Shown piece by piece: positions 7,864 to 14,455 of a stretch of DNA of 19,729 nucleotides. Position 1 is the first letter of the stretch. Each line of letters opens with the position of its first letter. The stretch covers positions 1-19,729 of the forward strand of contig JALLON010000019.1 of assembly GCA_027717925.1 (NCBI GenBank). The letters run 5' to 3'. The stretch is from Acidobacteria bacterium AH-259-G07 (GTDB taxonomy: Bacteria > Acidobacteriota > UBA6911 > RPQK01 > JADFOI01). Both the position numbers and the translations under genes were made by a program. The notes under the pieces were generated by a model. It worked only from the letters and a program-made list of their open reading frames with translations. It did no database searches and had not been told where the DNA came from.

Positions 7864-8952
7864 TTATCGGAAGGCTTCCTTATTGACTACGTATGGCATT
7901 TGCGCAGGATTCCCGCCGTAGTTGCCTTCCAGGACATCGATCACGCCCTGCACGCAGCGTCCGGCCATTCCAACGTCAGGATCGGGAGAAAGGCGGGTGA
8001 GACGACCCGCACTGGCAAAATGATGGAAGAGCCGCAGCCGGTCCTCCAGATCCGGGTCACGGAGTGGAGAGTCGTCGGGTAAGGGTTCCTTCTCAAAGAC
8101 ATCCAGCGCGGCGCCCGCAATCTTTCGTTCCTTGAGCGCACGACACAGGGCCTTCTCGTCTACAATCGGTCCCCGTGAAGTATTGATCAAATATGCTGTG
8201 GGCTTCATTCGGTCAAACGTGGCGTCATTCATCAGGGGATGCGTGGCTGGGGTCAGTGGGACGTGCAGACTCACGTAGTCGGCGTTGCTTAAAACTTGCT
8301 CGAAGGAAACGTAGCGGATCCTGTTGTGTCGAGACGATAATCCGGACTCAAACTTCAAATCCAGGAGCCGCTGGACCGAGGCGGTAAAGTCATGGTCCTC
8401 TACAATGGCGTCATGACACAGCATGTCCATGTCCATTCCCGTGCACTTTAGTGCCAACGCCTTCCCGATCCTACCGGTTCCAACAACCCCCAACGTTTTG
8501 CCTGTCACCTCATCACCTAAAAAAGGCAGGTAGGGATGCCAGGTCTCCCACTTTTTTTCTCGGACCAATCTTTCGCTCGGGTACAGTTTCCGCGACACGC
8601 AAGCCAGAATGAAAAAAGCGAACTCAGCCGTGGCATTCGTCAGGACCTCCGCCGTATTGGTAAAGGGGACCCTGTAGCGATTGGCTGCCTCGCCGTCGAT
8701 GTTGTCGAAACCCACCGCGTCCTGAGCAACAACTTTTAGAGTGCCCTCTCCGGCACGGAAGACCTCCGCGTCGATTGGGTCGCGCAAAGTTGTGACCAAG
8801 GCGTCGACACCCGTTTCCACCTTTTCCAGGATGAGCCTTTTAGGTGGCGGCTCTGGGCCTTCGTAAACCTCCAATGCATAGCCTCGTTCCTCGAGACGTT
8901 CAAGAGCTTCTTTGCCGATGTCACAGGTGGCGAAAATCCGATACTTCTTCAT
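7864..8952 (-). CDS. D-2-hydroxyacid dehydrogenase (glyoxylate/hydroxypyruvate reductase-like)
   Basis: This 362-residue NAD(P)H-dependent dehydrogenase has the nucleotide-binding GTGRIG motif (158-163), the substrate-site NTSRGPIVDE with catalytic R260, ALDVFEKEP with E289, and the catalytic His at 310 or 311 in a modified HHFASAG (usually PHIASAT). The family reduces 2-oxo acids such as glyoxylate or hydroxypyruvate to D-2-hydroxyacids, or the reverse. An insertion of about 25-30 residues (183-215) lies between the strand after the cofactor motif and FEQVLSNADYVSLHVPL. The start ATG has AAGGGG six bases upstream. It begins 25 bases after the aminotransferase stop, so the two are very likely co-transcribed and could act in sequence on an amino acid: transamination to the 2-oxo acid, then reduction. 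The exact substrate cannot be read from sequence. Confidence 0.88.
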   Translation of the reverse strand: MKKYRIFATCDIGKEALERLEERGYALEVYEGPEPPPKRLILEKVETGVDALVTTLRDPIDAEVFRAGEGTLKVVAQDAVGFDNIDGEAANRYRVPFTNTAEVLTNATAEFAFFILACVSRKLYPSERLVREKKWETWHPYLPFLGDEVTGKTLGVVGTGRIGKALALKCTGMDMDMLCHDAIVEDHDFTASVQRLLDLKFESGLSSRHNRIRYVSFEQVLSNADYVSLHVPLTPATHPLMNDATFDRMKPTAYLINTSRGPIVDEKALCRALKERKIAGAALDVFEKEPLPDDSPLRDPDLEDRLRLFHHFASAGRLTRLSPDPDVGMAGRCVQGVIDVLEGNYGGNPAQMPYVVNKEAFR

Positions 8953-8977
8953 GTACCACCCCTTGAGGATAGCTGGT

Positions 8978-10150
8978 TCAGCCCACTAATAGTTGTTTGG
9001 TTGACTCTGCAATTTTGGCAACGCCTTCCTCCAGAGCCTCCATTGAGGTAGCATAAGAAAGCCTCAGGTAACCTTCACCGTACTCGCCAAAGGCCGTTCC
9101 GGAAAGGACCGCCACACCAGCCTCGTCTAACAAATGTTTAGCCAGCTGAGCGGAATCTTGGCCCAGGGCTCGGACATTGGGGAAGACATAAAAGGAACCA
9201 CGGGGCAGGCGACAAGAGATTCCCTCAATTTGGTTGAGCAATTCGACCACCCGATCGCGGCGCCGCCGAAAGGTCTCTACCATTTCGTAGACCGGCTTTT
9301 GGTTCCCTTGCAAAGCGGTGATCCCGGCCATTTGGGTGAAGGCGGCCGTGCAGGAATTAGAGTTGATCATCAGTTTGCTTATCTGTGCAGCTAGGGTCCG
9401 ATTCATTACTCCATATCCAAGCCTCCAACCAGTCATGGCGTAAGTTTTGGAAAACCCATCGAGGATAATTGTTCGCTCTTTCATCCCCGGAAAAGAAGCA
9501 ATGCTGTATTGCTCTCCCTCATAAATGATGCGGCTATAAATTTCGTCGGAGAGGAAGATCACGTCCCTTTCCGCAAACGCTTCGGCCAGCCAAGCCAGAT
9601 CCTGCTTGGTCAAAACAGAACCGGTGGGATTGTTAGGTGAATTGAGGATGACCATTCGTGTGCGGGGACCAACTGCCTTGATCAGTTCCTGTACATCCAT
9701 GCGGAAATCGAGCTCTTCCTGCAATCGGACGGGGACCGGACGAGCGCCCACGTAGTTGATCATCGATTCGTAAATCGGGAATCCCGGATTCGGATAGATC
9801 ACCTCGTCCCCCTCCTGAACCAGTGCGAGAAGACTGAAAAACATGATGGGCTTGGCTCCCGGCGTCACTACCACCTCTTCAGGCGCCACTTCGATCTGAC
9901 GAGTGCGGGAAACTTCTTTAGCGATGGCTTCGCGAAGAGCCGCCATACCGGAAGCAGGCGTATAGTGATGGTATCCCTCTCGCAGCGCTTGGATGGCCGC
10001 ATCGACGATGTGCTCTCGGGTGTCGAAGTCAGGCTCCCCAATTTCCAAATGGATGATTTTACGACCTTGAGTTTCCATGGCTTTGGCCGCTGCGAGCACC
10101 TCAAAGGCAGTTTCCGTTCCCAAACGAGACATTCGTTGGGCTAAACGCAT
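8978..10150 (-). CDS. Class I/II PLP-dependent aminotransferase (AspC-like)
   Basis: This 390-residue fold-type I enzyme shows LEIGEPDFDT (35-44), NSPNNPTG (170-177), SDEIYSRIIYEG with D202 and Y205, the PLP lysine K235 in DGFSKTYAMTGWRLGY, and the carboxylate-binding R363 in YLRLSYATS. Members of this subgroup transaminate aspartate, alanine, aromatic or other amino acids with 2-oxoglutarate, and specificity cannot be assigned by eye. The ribosome-binding site GGAGAG precedes the ATG by 7 bases. It heads a pair with the D-2-hydroxyacid dehydrogenase (25-base gap) and follows a candidate promoter and a roughly 200-base leader. In this setting it may deaminate the glycine- or amino-acid-like skeleton left after demethylation; that role is inference. 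Confidence 0.92.
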   Translation of the reverse strand: MRLAQRMSRLGTETAFEVLAAAKAMETQGRKIIHLEIGEPDFDTREHIVDAAIQALREGYHHYTPASGMAALREAIAKEVSRTRQIEVAPEEVVVTPGAKPIMFFSLLALVQEGDEVIYPNPGFPIYESMINYVGARPVPVRLQEELDFRMDVQELIKAVGPRTRMVILNSPNNPTGSVLTKQDLAWLAEAFAERDVIFLSDEIYSRIIYEGEQYSIASFPGMKERTIILDGFSKTYAMTGWRLGYGVMNRTLAAQISKLMINSNSCTAAFTQMAGITALQGNQKPVYEMVETFRRRRDRVVELLNQIEGISCRLPRGSFYVFPNVRALGQDSAQLAKHLLDEAGVAVLSGTAFGEYGEGYLRLSYATSMEALEEGVAKIAESTKQLLVG

Positions 10151-10353
10151 CTTGTTACTCTCCTTGGCGAACTAAATGTCGTCGGCGAACCTAAGTATTG
10201 TTTTACGCGGTCCCGTGGCGAGCTGGTCTTGTCTCTTTGTATGAAAGTGCGCGCCCTCGAACCCTCTGATTGAGTGTTTTTCTGTCTCCGTGCTGGGTCC
10301 GGTAGGGGCTCTGACACTCGCCTCCGCTTTACTTGTTGCGCCCGTGAACATCT

Positions 10354-10382
10354 GTAATATATCATTAAAATGTTTTGGTCAA
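10354..10382 (-). promoter_or_regulatory. Candidate sigma70-type promoter for the aminotransferase gene
   Basis: Reading the minus strand, TTGACC (10377-10382) is followed after 15 bases by TATATT (10356-10361); a -10 variant, TATTAC, gives 17 bases. The neighbourhood is AT-rich compared with the rest of this 291-base gap. A short dyad ACCAG-C-CTGGT (10418-10428) lies upstream and could be an operator. The implied leader to the ATG at 10150 is about 200 bases; I see no known riboswitch in it. Confidence 0.4.
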
Positions 10383-10441
10383 CACAAGTTCTAGCCTATG
10401 ATACAGAGAAGATCGCAACCAGCCTGGTGGTAACCCGGAGA

Positions 10442-11983
10442 TCATTCACTTTCTCCCCACATTTGAGGCCGCAAGGTTTCATGGGATTCTATGCTAATGT
10501 TTCGATGGAGGAGAATAGCGGTAGCCACCAAGACCGCCAACAGGAGAAAGACAATCAAGAAGCCTGCCACGATGGAGGCTGCTTGGAGCGCCTCGATTCC
10601 CCCCATCGAGATCAATACAGCCGCTGTGGTCCCTTGAGCGGCACACCAGAAGACTCGCATGGGGATGGGAGGATTTTGATCGCCTCCGCTCGAGAGAATC
10701 GAAATGGCCATCGAACTGGAATCCCCGGTGGTAATGAAAAATACCGCGATCAATAGAAGAAAAAGAGGAATGGTTATTTCTGTTAGTGGCAGTTGGTGAA
10801 GTAAGGCGAAGATGGGGTATTGCATCCCGTGCTCGGTCATTACCGTGGCAATTTCCGCCCCCTGATAAAGGTCGAAATAAATGGAGGAACCACCAAAAAC
10901 AGCAAACCAAACCACGTCAGCCGCCACTGGGGCGAAAAGGGCCGCCAGGATCAGCTCACGAATTGTTCTGCCCCGAGAGACCCGCACATAAAACAAACCA
11001 ACCATGGGAGCCCACGAAAACCACCAGGCATAATACATAACGGTCCACTGGTTGATCCACGAGGCCTCTTCTCCATCCATCATACGAAACGTCAGAAATG
11101 GCTCTGTCCACAAATATTCTTTCAGGGAATTCCCACCCAGCTGCAGAATGGACAAGGTGGGGCCTGTTAGGAAAACAAAAACAAGGAGCAGTAGAGCCAG
11201 CCGGACGTTCAACTTGCTGAGCATCTTAATGCCTCTGTGAAGTCCGGATACAGCCGAAAGCGTGATCGCGGTCGTAAGAAAGGCAATGATCAGGAGCGTC
11301 ATCTGGCCGCTGGTCTCTATTCCATAGGTGTAATGAATGCCTCCCGTCAACTGCAAGCCGATATAACCCAGGGACACCGCTATGCCCCCGACCGAAACCA
11401 GAACACAGAGTCCATCGACGGCTTTCCCAATCCAGCCATGAATAGCCTGCCCGATCAGGGGGTGGAGTGCAGAACTGATCCGGCACGGAAGACCTTGTCT
11501 ATGAACAAGATAGGCCAAGGGAATGGGAATAATCAGATAAATACACCAAGCATTGAATCCCCAGTGGAAAAAAGAGTTGACCATGGCCCACTGGGCAGAA
11601 GCCTCGGTTCTGCCCTCCACGCCGGCGAAGGCAGGAGGGTGGGCATAATGAAAAAGCGGTTCGGCCACACCGAAGAAGACTAAGCCGGCAGCCAGTGCAG
11701 TGCAGAACATTAAGGCAAACCAAGTCGGCGCTGTGAAATCAGGGGATTGCTCTTTCGTACCGAGTTTGATCCGGCCCCACGGCCCAAAGCCCACGATCAA
11801 AACGGAAATCAAGAAGAGCGCATCAATGAGGATGTAGCACCAGCCGGCACGAGAAAGGATGAGGTCGCGAGCCGAAAAGGTGAGGTGACGAAAGTGGGCG
11901 GGACTAATCAGGCCGGCAGAAATTCCCACCGCCGAAATCAACAGGACCGGCAAGAAATAGGTCCACTGAAACGGGCGCTTCAT
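10442..11983 (-). CDS. BCCT-family transporter for betaine/carnitine/choline-type compounds
   Basis: This 513-residue inner-membrane transporter has about 12 hydrophobic segments. Family marks are GFGPWGRIKLG (65-75), GVAEPLFHY (105-113), the core WTVMYYAWWFSWAPMVG (313-329) followed by VSRGRTIRE, and FITTGDSSSM near the end of the core. The aromatic box WWxxW (W320, W321, W324) that grips trimethylammonium or sulfonium groups is kept, so a quaternary compound such as glycine betaine, carnitine, choline or DMSP is expected. The glycine-rich stretch before GVAEP, GMGIG in BetP as I recall, reads ALAAG here, which may change substrate or coupling ion. There is little beyond the core at either end, so the long osmosensing tails of BetP are absent, which suggests catabolic uptake. 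Neighbours are a GcvT/DmdA-like methyltransferase upstream and an aminotransferase downstream. Confidence 0.92.
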   Translation of the reverse strand: MKRPFQWTYFLPVLLISAVGISAGLISPAHFRHLTFSARDLILSRAGWCYILIDALFLISVLIVGFGPWGRIKLGTKEQSPDFTAPTWFALMFCTALAAGLVFFGVAEPLFHYAHPPAFAGVEGRTEASAQWAMVNSFFHWGFNAWCIYLIIPIPLAYLVHRQGLPCRISSALHPLIGQAIHGWIGKAVDGLCVLVSVGGIAVSLGYIGLQLTGGIHYTYGIETSGQMTLLIIAFLTTAITLSAVSGLHRGIKMLSKLNVRLALLLLVFVFLTGPTLSILQLGGNSLKEYLWTEPFLTFRMMDGEEASWINQWTVMYYAWWFSWAPMVGLFYVRVSRGRTIRELILAALFAPVAADVVWFAVFGGSSIYFDLYQGAEIATVMTEHGMQYPIFALLHQLPLTEITIPLFLLLIAVFFITTGDSSSMAISILSSGGDQNPPIPMRVFWCAAQGTTAAVLISMGGIEALQAASIVAGFLIVFLLLAVLVATAILLHRNISIESHETLRPQMWGESE

Positions 11984-12197
11984 GTTTTTTCAGGCTCGCT
12001 AGGCGTTGCGCGTTACCGAATCGACCAAGTGGTTTACCCTAATTGAGTGCCAACGGCGCTTCAGTTGCAAGGATGGTCGAGTTGGTACAGAGTGGCGCGG
12101 CCGGAACGGACTGCACGACGCAAATCGCTGCAGCTAGAATGGCTGGTTCATGGGTCCGCCGGTTGAGCTGCCTGTCCAGGGATAAACCTTAGTGTGG

Positions 12198-13364
12198 TCA
12201 CGCCTTGGGAATCTCCTTTTTCGGATCAATGAAGGGTTTTTTGACTACTGTGGCCGTGGTTTTGCCGACAGGTGTCTGCACCGTCAGTTCGGTCCCGAGA
12301 TCGCCCTGCTTGATCGGCAGCATGGCGTAGCCAATATTCTTCTCCAGGCGCGGCGAATGACAGGCAGATGTAATGTGTCCTATTTGCGTGCCGTCGCGAA
12401 TGACCGGCCAGAAATCTTCCATCGAGCCATCAATGTACGTTCCTAGCGGATCGCCGTGAATTTCCACGCCGACCAACTTGCGCTGGACACCTCTAGCTTT
12501 GATGACCCTTAGCGCCTCTTTCCCGATGAAGTCGGCCTCCTGGTCCAAACCCACCATCCGACCCAACCCGATCTCGTAGGGGTTGTTCTCCAGCGTCATA
12601 TCGGCGCCGTAAGCGAGGATGCCGGCCTCTATACGACGGATGTGTGATGGTCCGACGACCGACATATTGTAAGGTCGGCCGGCCTCCAGCACCCTATCCC
12701 ACAGCTTCAGGGCATGACGGCTGGCGTTGTGCAGGTAGATTTCATATCCCACCTCCCCACTATAGCCAGTTCGGGACACGACAACATTCATGTCATCAAG
12801 TTTGGCCGTGAACAGATGGTAGTAAGGCAGATCCAGGACACGATCGCCAAACAGGTCCTGCATGACCTGCCTCGACTTTGGTCCCTGCAGCTGGACCGGG
12901 CCAACATCGGGCTCCTGAATGTGCACATTCAGGCCCGAATTGAAAGCCACGCCCTTGGCCCACAAGAGCACATCACTGTCGGCCACGGACAACCAGAAGT
13001 GATTGTTGTCCAGGCGTAGCAGCACCGGGTCGTTGACAATGCCGCCGTCTTCGGCGGTGATGATTGCGTACTTACATTGCCCCACCGCACATTTTGTCAG
13101 GTCACGCGGGGTGAGCAGATTGATGAAGGCGAAGGCGTCGGGTCCAGTGATTTCGACTTGTCGCTCCACACCCACGTCCCAGAGGGTAACATCGGTGAGT
13201 AGCTTCCAATATTCCTTGACGGGGTCGCCGTAGTGCCTAGGATGGTACATGTGGTTGTAAACGCTGTAAGCCTTCACACCCTGGCGCCGTGAGGCTTCAA
13301 AGTAGGGGGACTTGCGAATCCGAGTGTAGAACAGAATTTGGGGAGCGTCATTGCTCGTAGCCAT
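12198..13364 (-). CDS. GcvT/DmdA-like folate-dependent methyltransferase (demethylase)
   Basis: The 388-residue protein covers the aminomethyltransferase folate-binding domain and the C-terminal barrel. The N-terminal part (RKSPYFEASRRQGVKAYSVYNHM, then WDVGVERQVEITG, then IVNDPVLLRL with D112 and FWLSVADSDVLLWAKG) is closer, as I recall them, to the DMSP demethylase DmdA than to glycine-cleavage T protein. At 197-210, however, it reads SRTGYSGEVGYEIY, like GcvT, where Pelagibacter DmdA has SGWS...GGYE. Such enzymes move a methyl group from an S-, N- or O-methyl donor to THF, making 5-methyl-THF. The next gene upstream is MetF-like (35-base gap, same strand), which can oxidise that product. 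The ATG follows a strong GGAGGT site by 6 bases. DMSP, a betaine or a methoxy compound could be the donor; I would not name it dmdA without a tree. Confidence 0.85.
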   Translation of the reverse strand: MATSNDAPQILFYTRIRKSPYFEASRRQGVKAYSVYNHMYHPRHYGDPVKEYWKLLTDVTLWDVGVERQVEITGPDAFAFINLLTPRDLTKCAVGQCKYAIITAEDGGIVNDPVLLRLDNNHFWLSVADSDVLLWAKGVAFNSGLNVHIQEPDVGPVQLQGPKSRQVMQDLFGDRVLDLPYYHLFTAKLDDMNVVVSRTGYSGEVGYEIYLHNASRHALKLWDRVLEAGRPYNMSVVGPSHIRRIEAGILAYGADMTLENNPYEIGLGRMVGLDQEADFIGKEALRVIKARGVQRKLVGVEIHGDPLGTYIDGSMEDFWPVIRDGTQIGHITSACHSPRLEKNIGYAMLPIKQGDLGTELTVQTPVGKTTATVVKKPFIDPKKEIPKA

Positions 13365-13399
13365 AGAAACACCTCCCTATTTGTGGTTAGACGAATTCA

Positions 13400-14167
13400 T
13401 CATAATAGTTGAACGACCTCTGGATAGACAAGTTCATTCAACCACGAGGTTTGCTCCAGCCACGTGCTGGTGGTCTTGATCGCGTTGAAGGTGTAGATGT
13501 GAAAGCCATCCACGTGATCGTAGACTGCCTCCATCAATGGACGCGGGTCGTAGCAGCTGATCATGCTCACCACGTCGCGCGTGGACATTTTCTTCAGGAA
13601 GTTCAACGAAGTGTTTACACCACAACGCATTGCAAACTGAGTCAACTTAACGACGTTGATCGGGGAGGCGACCCCGCACTGGATGGACAACGTGATGCCC
13701 TTGTCTCGAATCCGCTTTGTCCAGTCGATGATCGCCTGCGGGTTGAAACACATCTGCGTGACAGCGTAAGTTGCCCCGAGGCTCTGTTTTTCGACTAAAA
13801 TCTCGTCGCCGAGGGATTGGTCAGGATAAGAGGGATGGCCTTCCGGGTAACTGGCCACGCCAATTTCACTACAGTGGTCAAAATAGGGGATCACCTGGGC
13901 GCAGCGCTCAAAGGGCCCGATTGGTTTTTGATCGCCTGCAATTAAAAACACTTTTCCAGTGACGACTTTAGCGATGGCTCGTAGATGGTCCTCGCTTTGG
14001 ATCAGTCCAGTGGACAAGTGCGGCGTGTGCCGCGAGCCGAGCTGAAGGTATGTATCCATCGTGGGTTGTATCGTCTCGGCCCTGCACGTGAACGTAAGGT
14101 CCCAAAGCTTGGGGATAGCATCGAGTTTGAGTTTTTCGCTCGGGAAGATCTCAAAGACGACCTTCAT
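13400..14167 (-). CDS. MetF-like 5,10-methylenetetrahydrofolate reductase, short divergent form
   Basis: This 255-residue protein is shorter than the usual 280-300 of MetF. The recognisable landmarks are FEIFPSE with E6 (MetF EFFPP), LIAGDQ with D79 (LRGD), ASYPEGHP (105-112, ACYPEGHP), AVTQMCFNP with Q138 (ITQFFFD), GVASPINVVKLTQFAMRCGV, and FHIYTFN near the C-terminus. The FAD/folate residues Glu, Asp and Gln are thus kept, but the segment between strand 2 and the GD motif is compressed. MetF normally interconverts 5-methyl-THF and 5,10-methylene-THF. Next to a folate methyltransferase, the oxidative direction, with the 5-methyl-THF made by demethylation, is most likely. The ATG has GAGGA nine bases upstream, and it is the first gene of the minus-strand run. 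A dedicated catabolic paralogue rather than the housekeeping metF is likely. Confidence 0.82.
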   Translation of the reverse strand: MKVVFEIFPSEKLKLDAIPKLWDLTFTCRAETIQPTMDTYLQLGSRHTPHLSTGLIQSEDHLRAIAKVVTGKVFLIAGDQKPIGPFERCAQVIPYFDHCSEIGVASYPEGHPSYPDQSLGDEILVEKQSLGATYAVTQMCFNPQAIIDWTKRIRDKGITLSIQCGVASPINVVKLTQFAMRCGVNTSLNFLKKMSTRDVVSMISCYDPRPLMEAVYDHVDGFHIYTFNAIKTTSTWLEQTSWLNELVYPEVVQLL

Positions 14168-14311
14168 TGCTCAGCATCCTCTAGCCATGAGGCTTATCCA
14201 GTTTCAGCATGAGTTATAAGCCGACCCCTGTTCAGACAACGCGAAATCTCCCAGAACTGCAAAGCGGATAGGCATCCGCGTATGCGAGGAAAATATTTGC
14301 TTAAGATTGAT

Positions 14312-14380
14312 ATTTAATCATAAATTATGAAAGAAATCAAAATTTTTTCATATCTTTCAATGAATCGTGGGCGATGTCAA
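14312..14380 (-). promoter_or_regulatory. AT-rich promoter/operator region upstream of the MetF-like gene
   Basis: On the minus strand TTGATT (14335-14340) is followed after 17 bases by TTAAAT (14312-14317), and a perfect TTGACA lies further up at 14375-14380. The region holds nested dyads: TGAAAGA and TCTTTCA separated by 18 bases, and ATTTA-ATCA-TAAAT. It is the most AT-rich stretch of the window and sits between the amidase end and the first gene of the one-carbon run, so a regulated promoter is plausible. Exact boxes are uncertain. The 288-base gap holds no gene I can recognise. Confidence 0.35.
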
Positions 14381-14455
14381 ATCTCCTGTCGCGCAGGACT
14401 AGAATGACTTCTCAGGGAGAACCCAGCGACCCCAGCCAGAAGCGCGCGTGCTGTC

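Noticed and set aside
10151..10441. Riboswitch in the aminotransferase leader
   Set aside because: No match to glycine, SAM, SAH, THF or ZTP consensus cores could be found by eye.
11237..11683. 148-codon plus-strand frame inside the BCCT gene
   Set aside because: Antisense shadow of a clear membrane transporter; no start signals or domain.
11984..12197. Minus-strand frame reading EPAILAAAICVVQSVPAAP in the gap between the methyltransferase and transporter genes
   Set aside because: It faintly recalls the C-terminal part of a DapB-like dehydrogenase, but it is under 50 codons, lacks a start, and the likeness is too weak to call. The gap otherwise shows nothing I can support.
12198..13364. 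Naming the methyltransferase dmdA or gcvT
   Set aside because: Overall pattern favours DmdA-like, one key motif favours GcvT, and no glycine-cleavage H or P genes or DMSP-lyase pathway genes are nearby.
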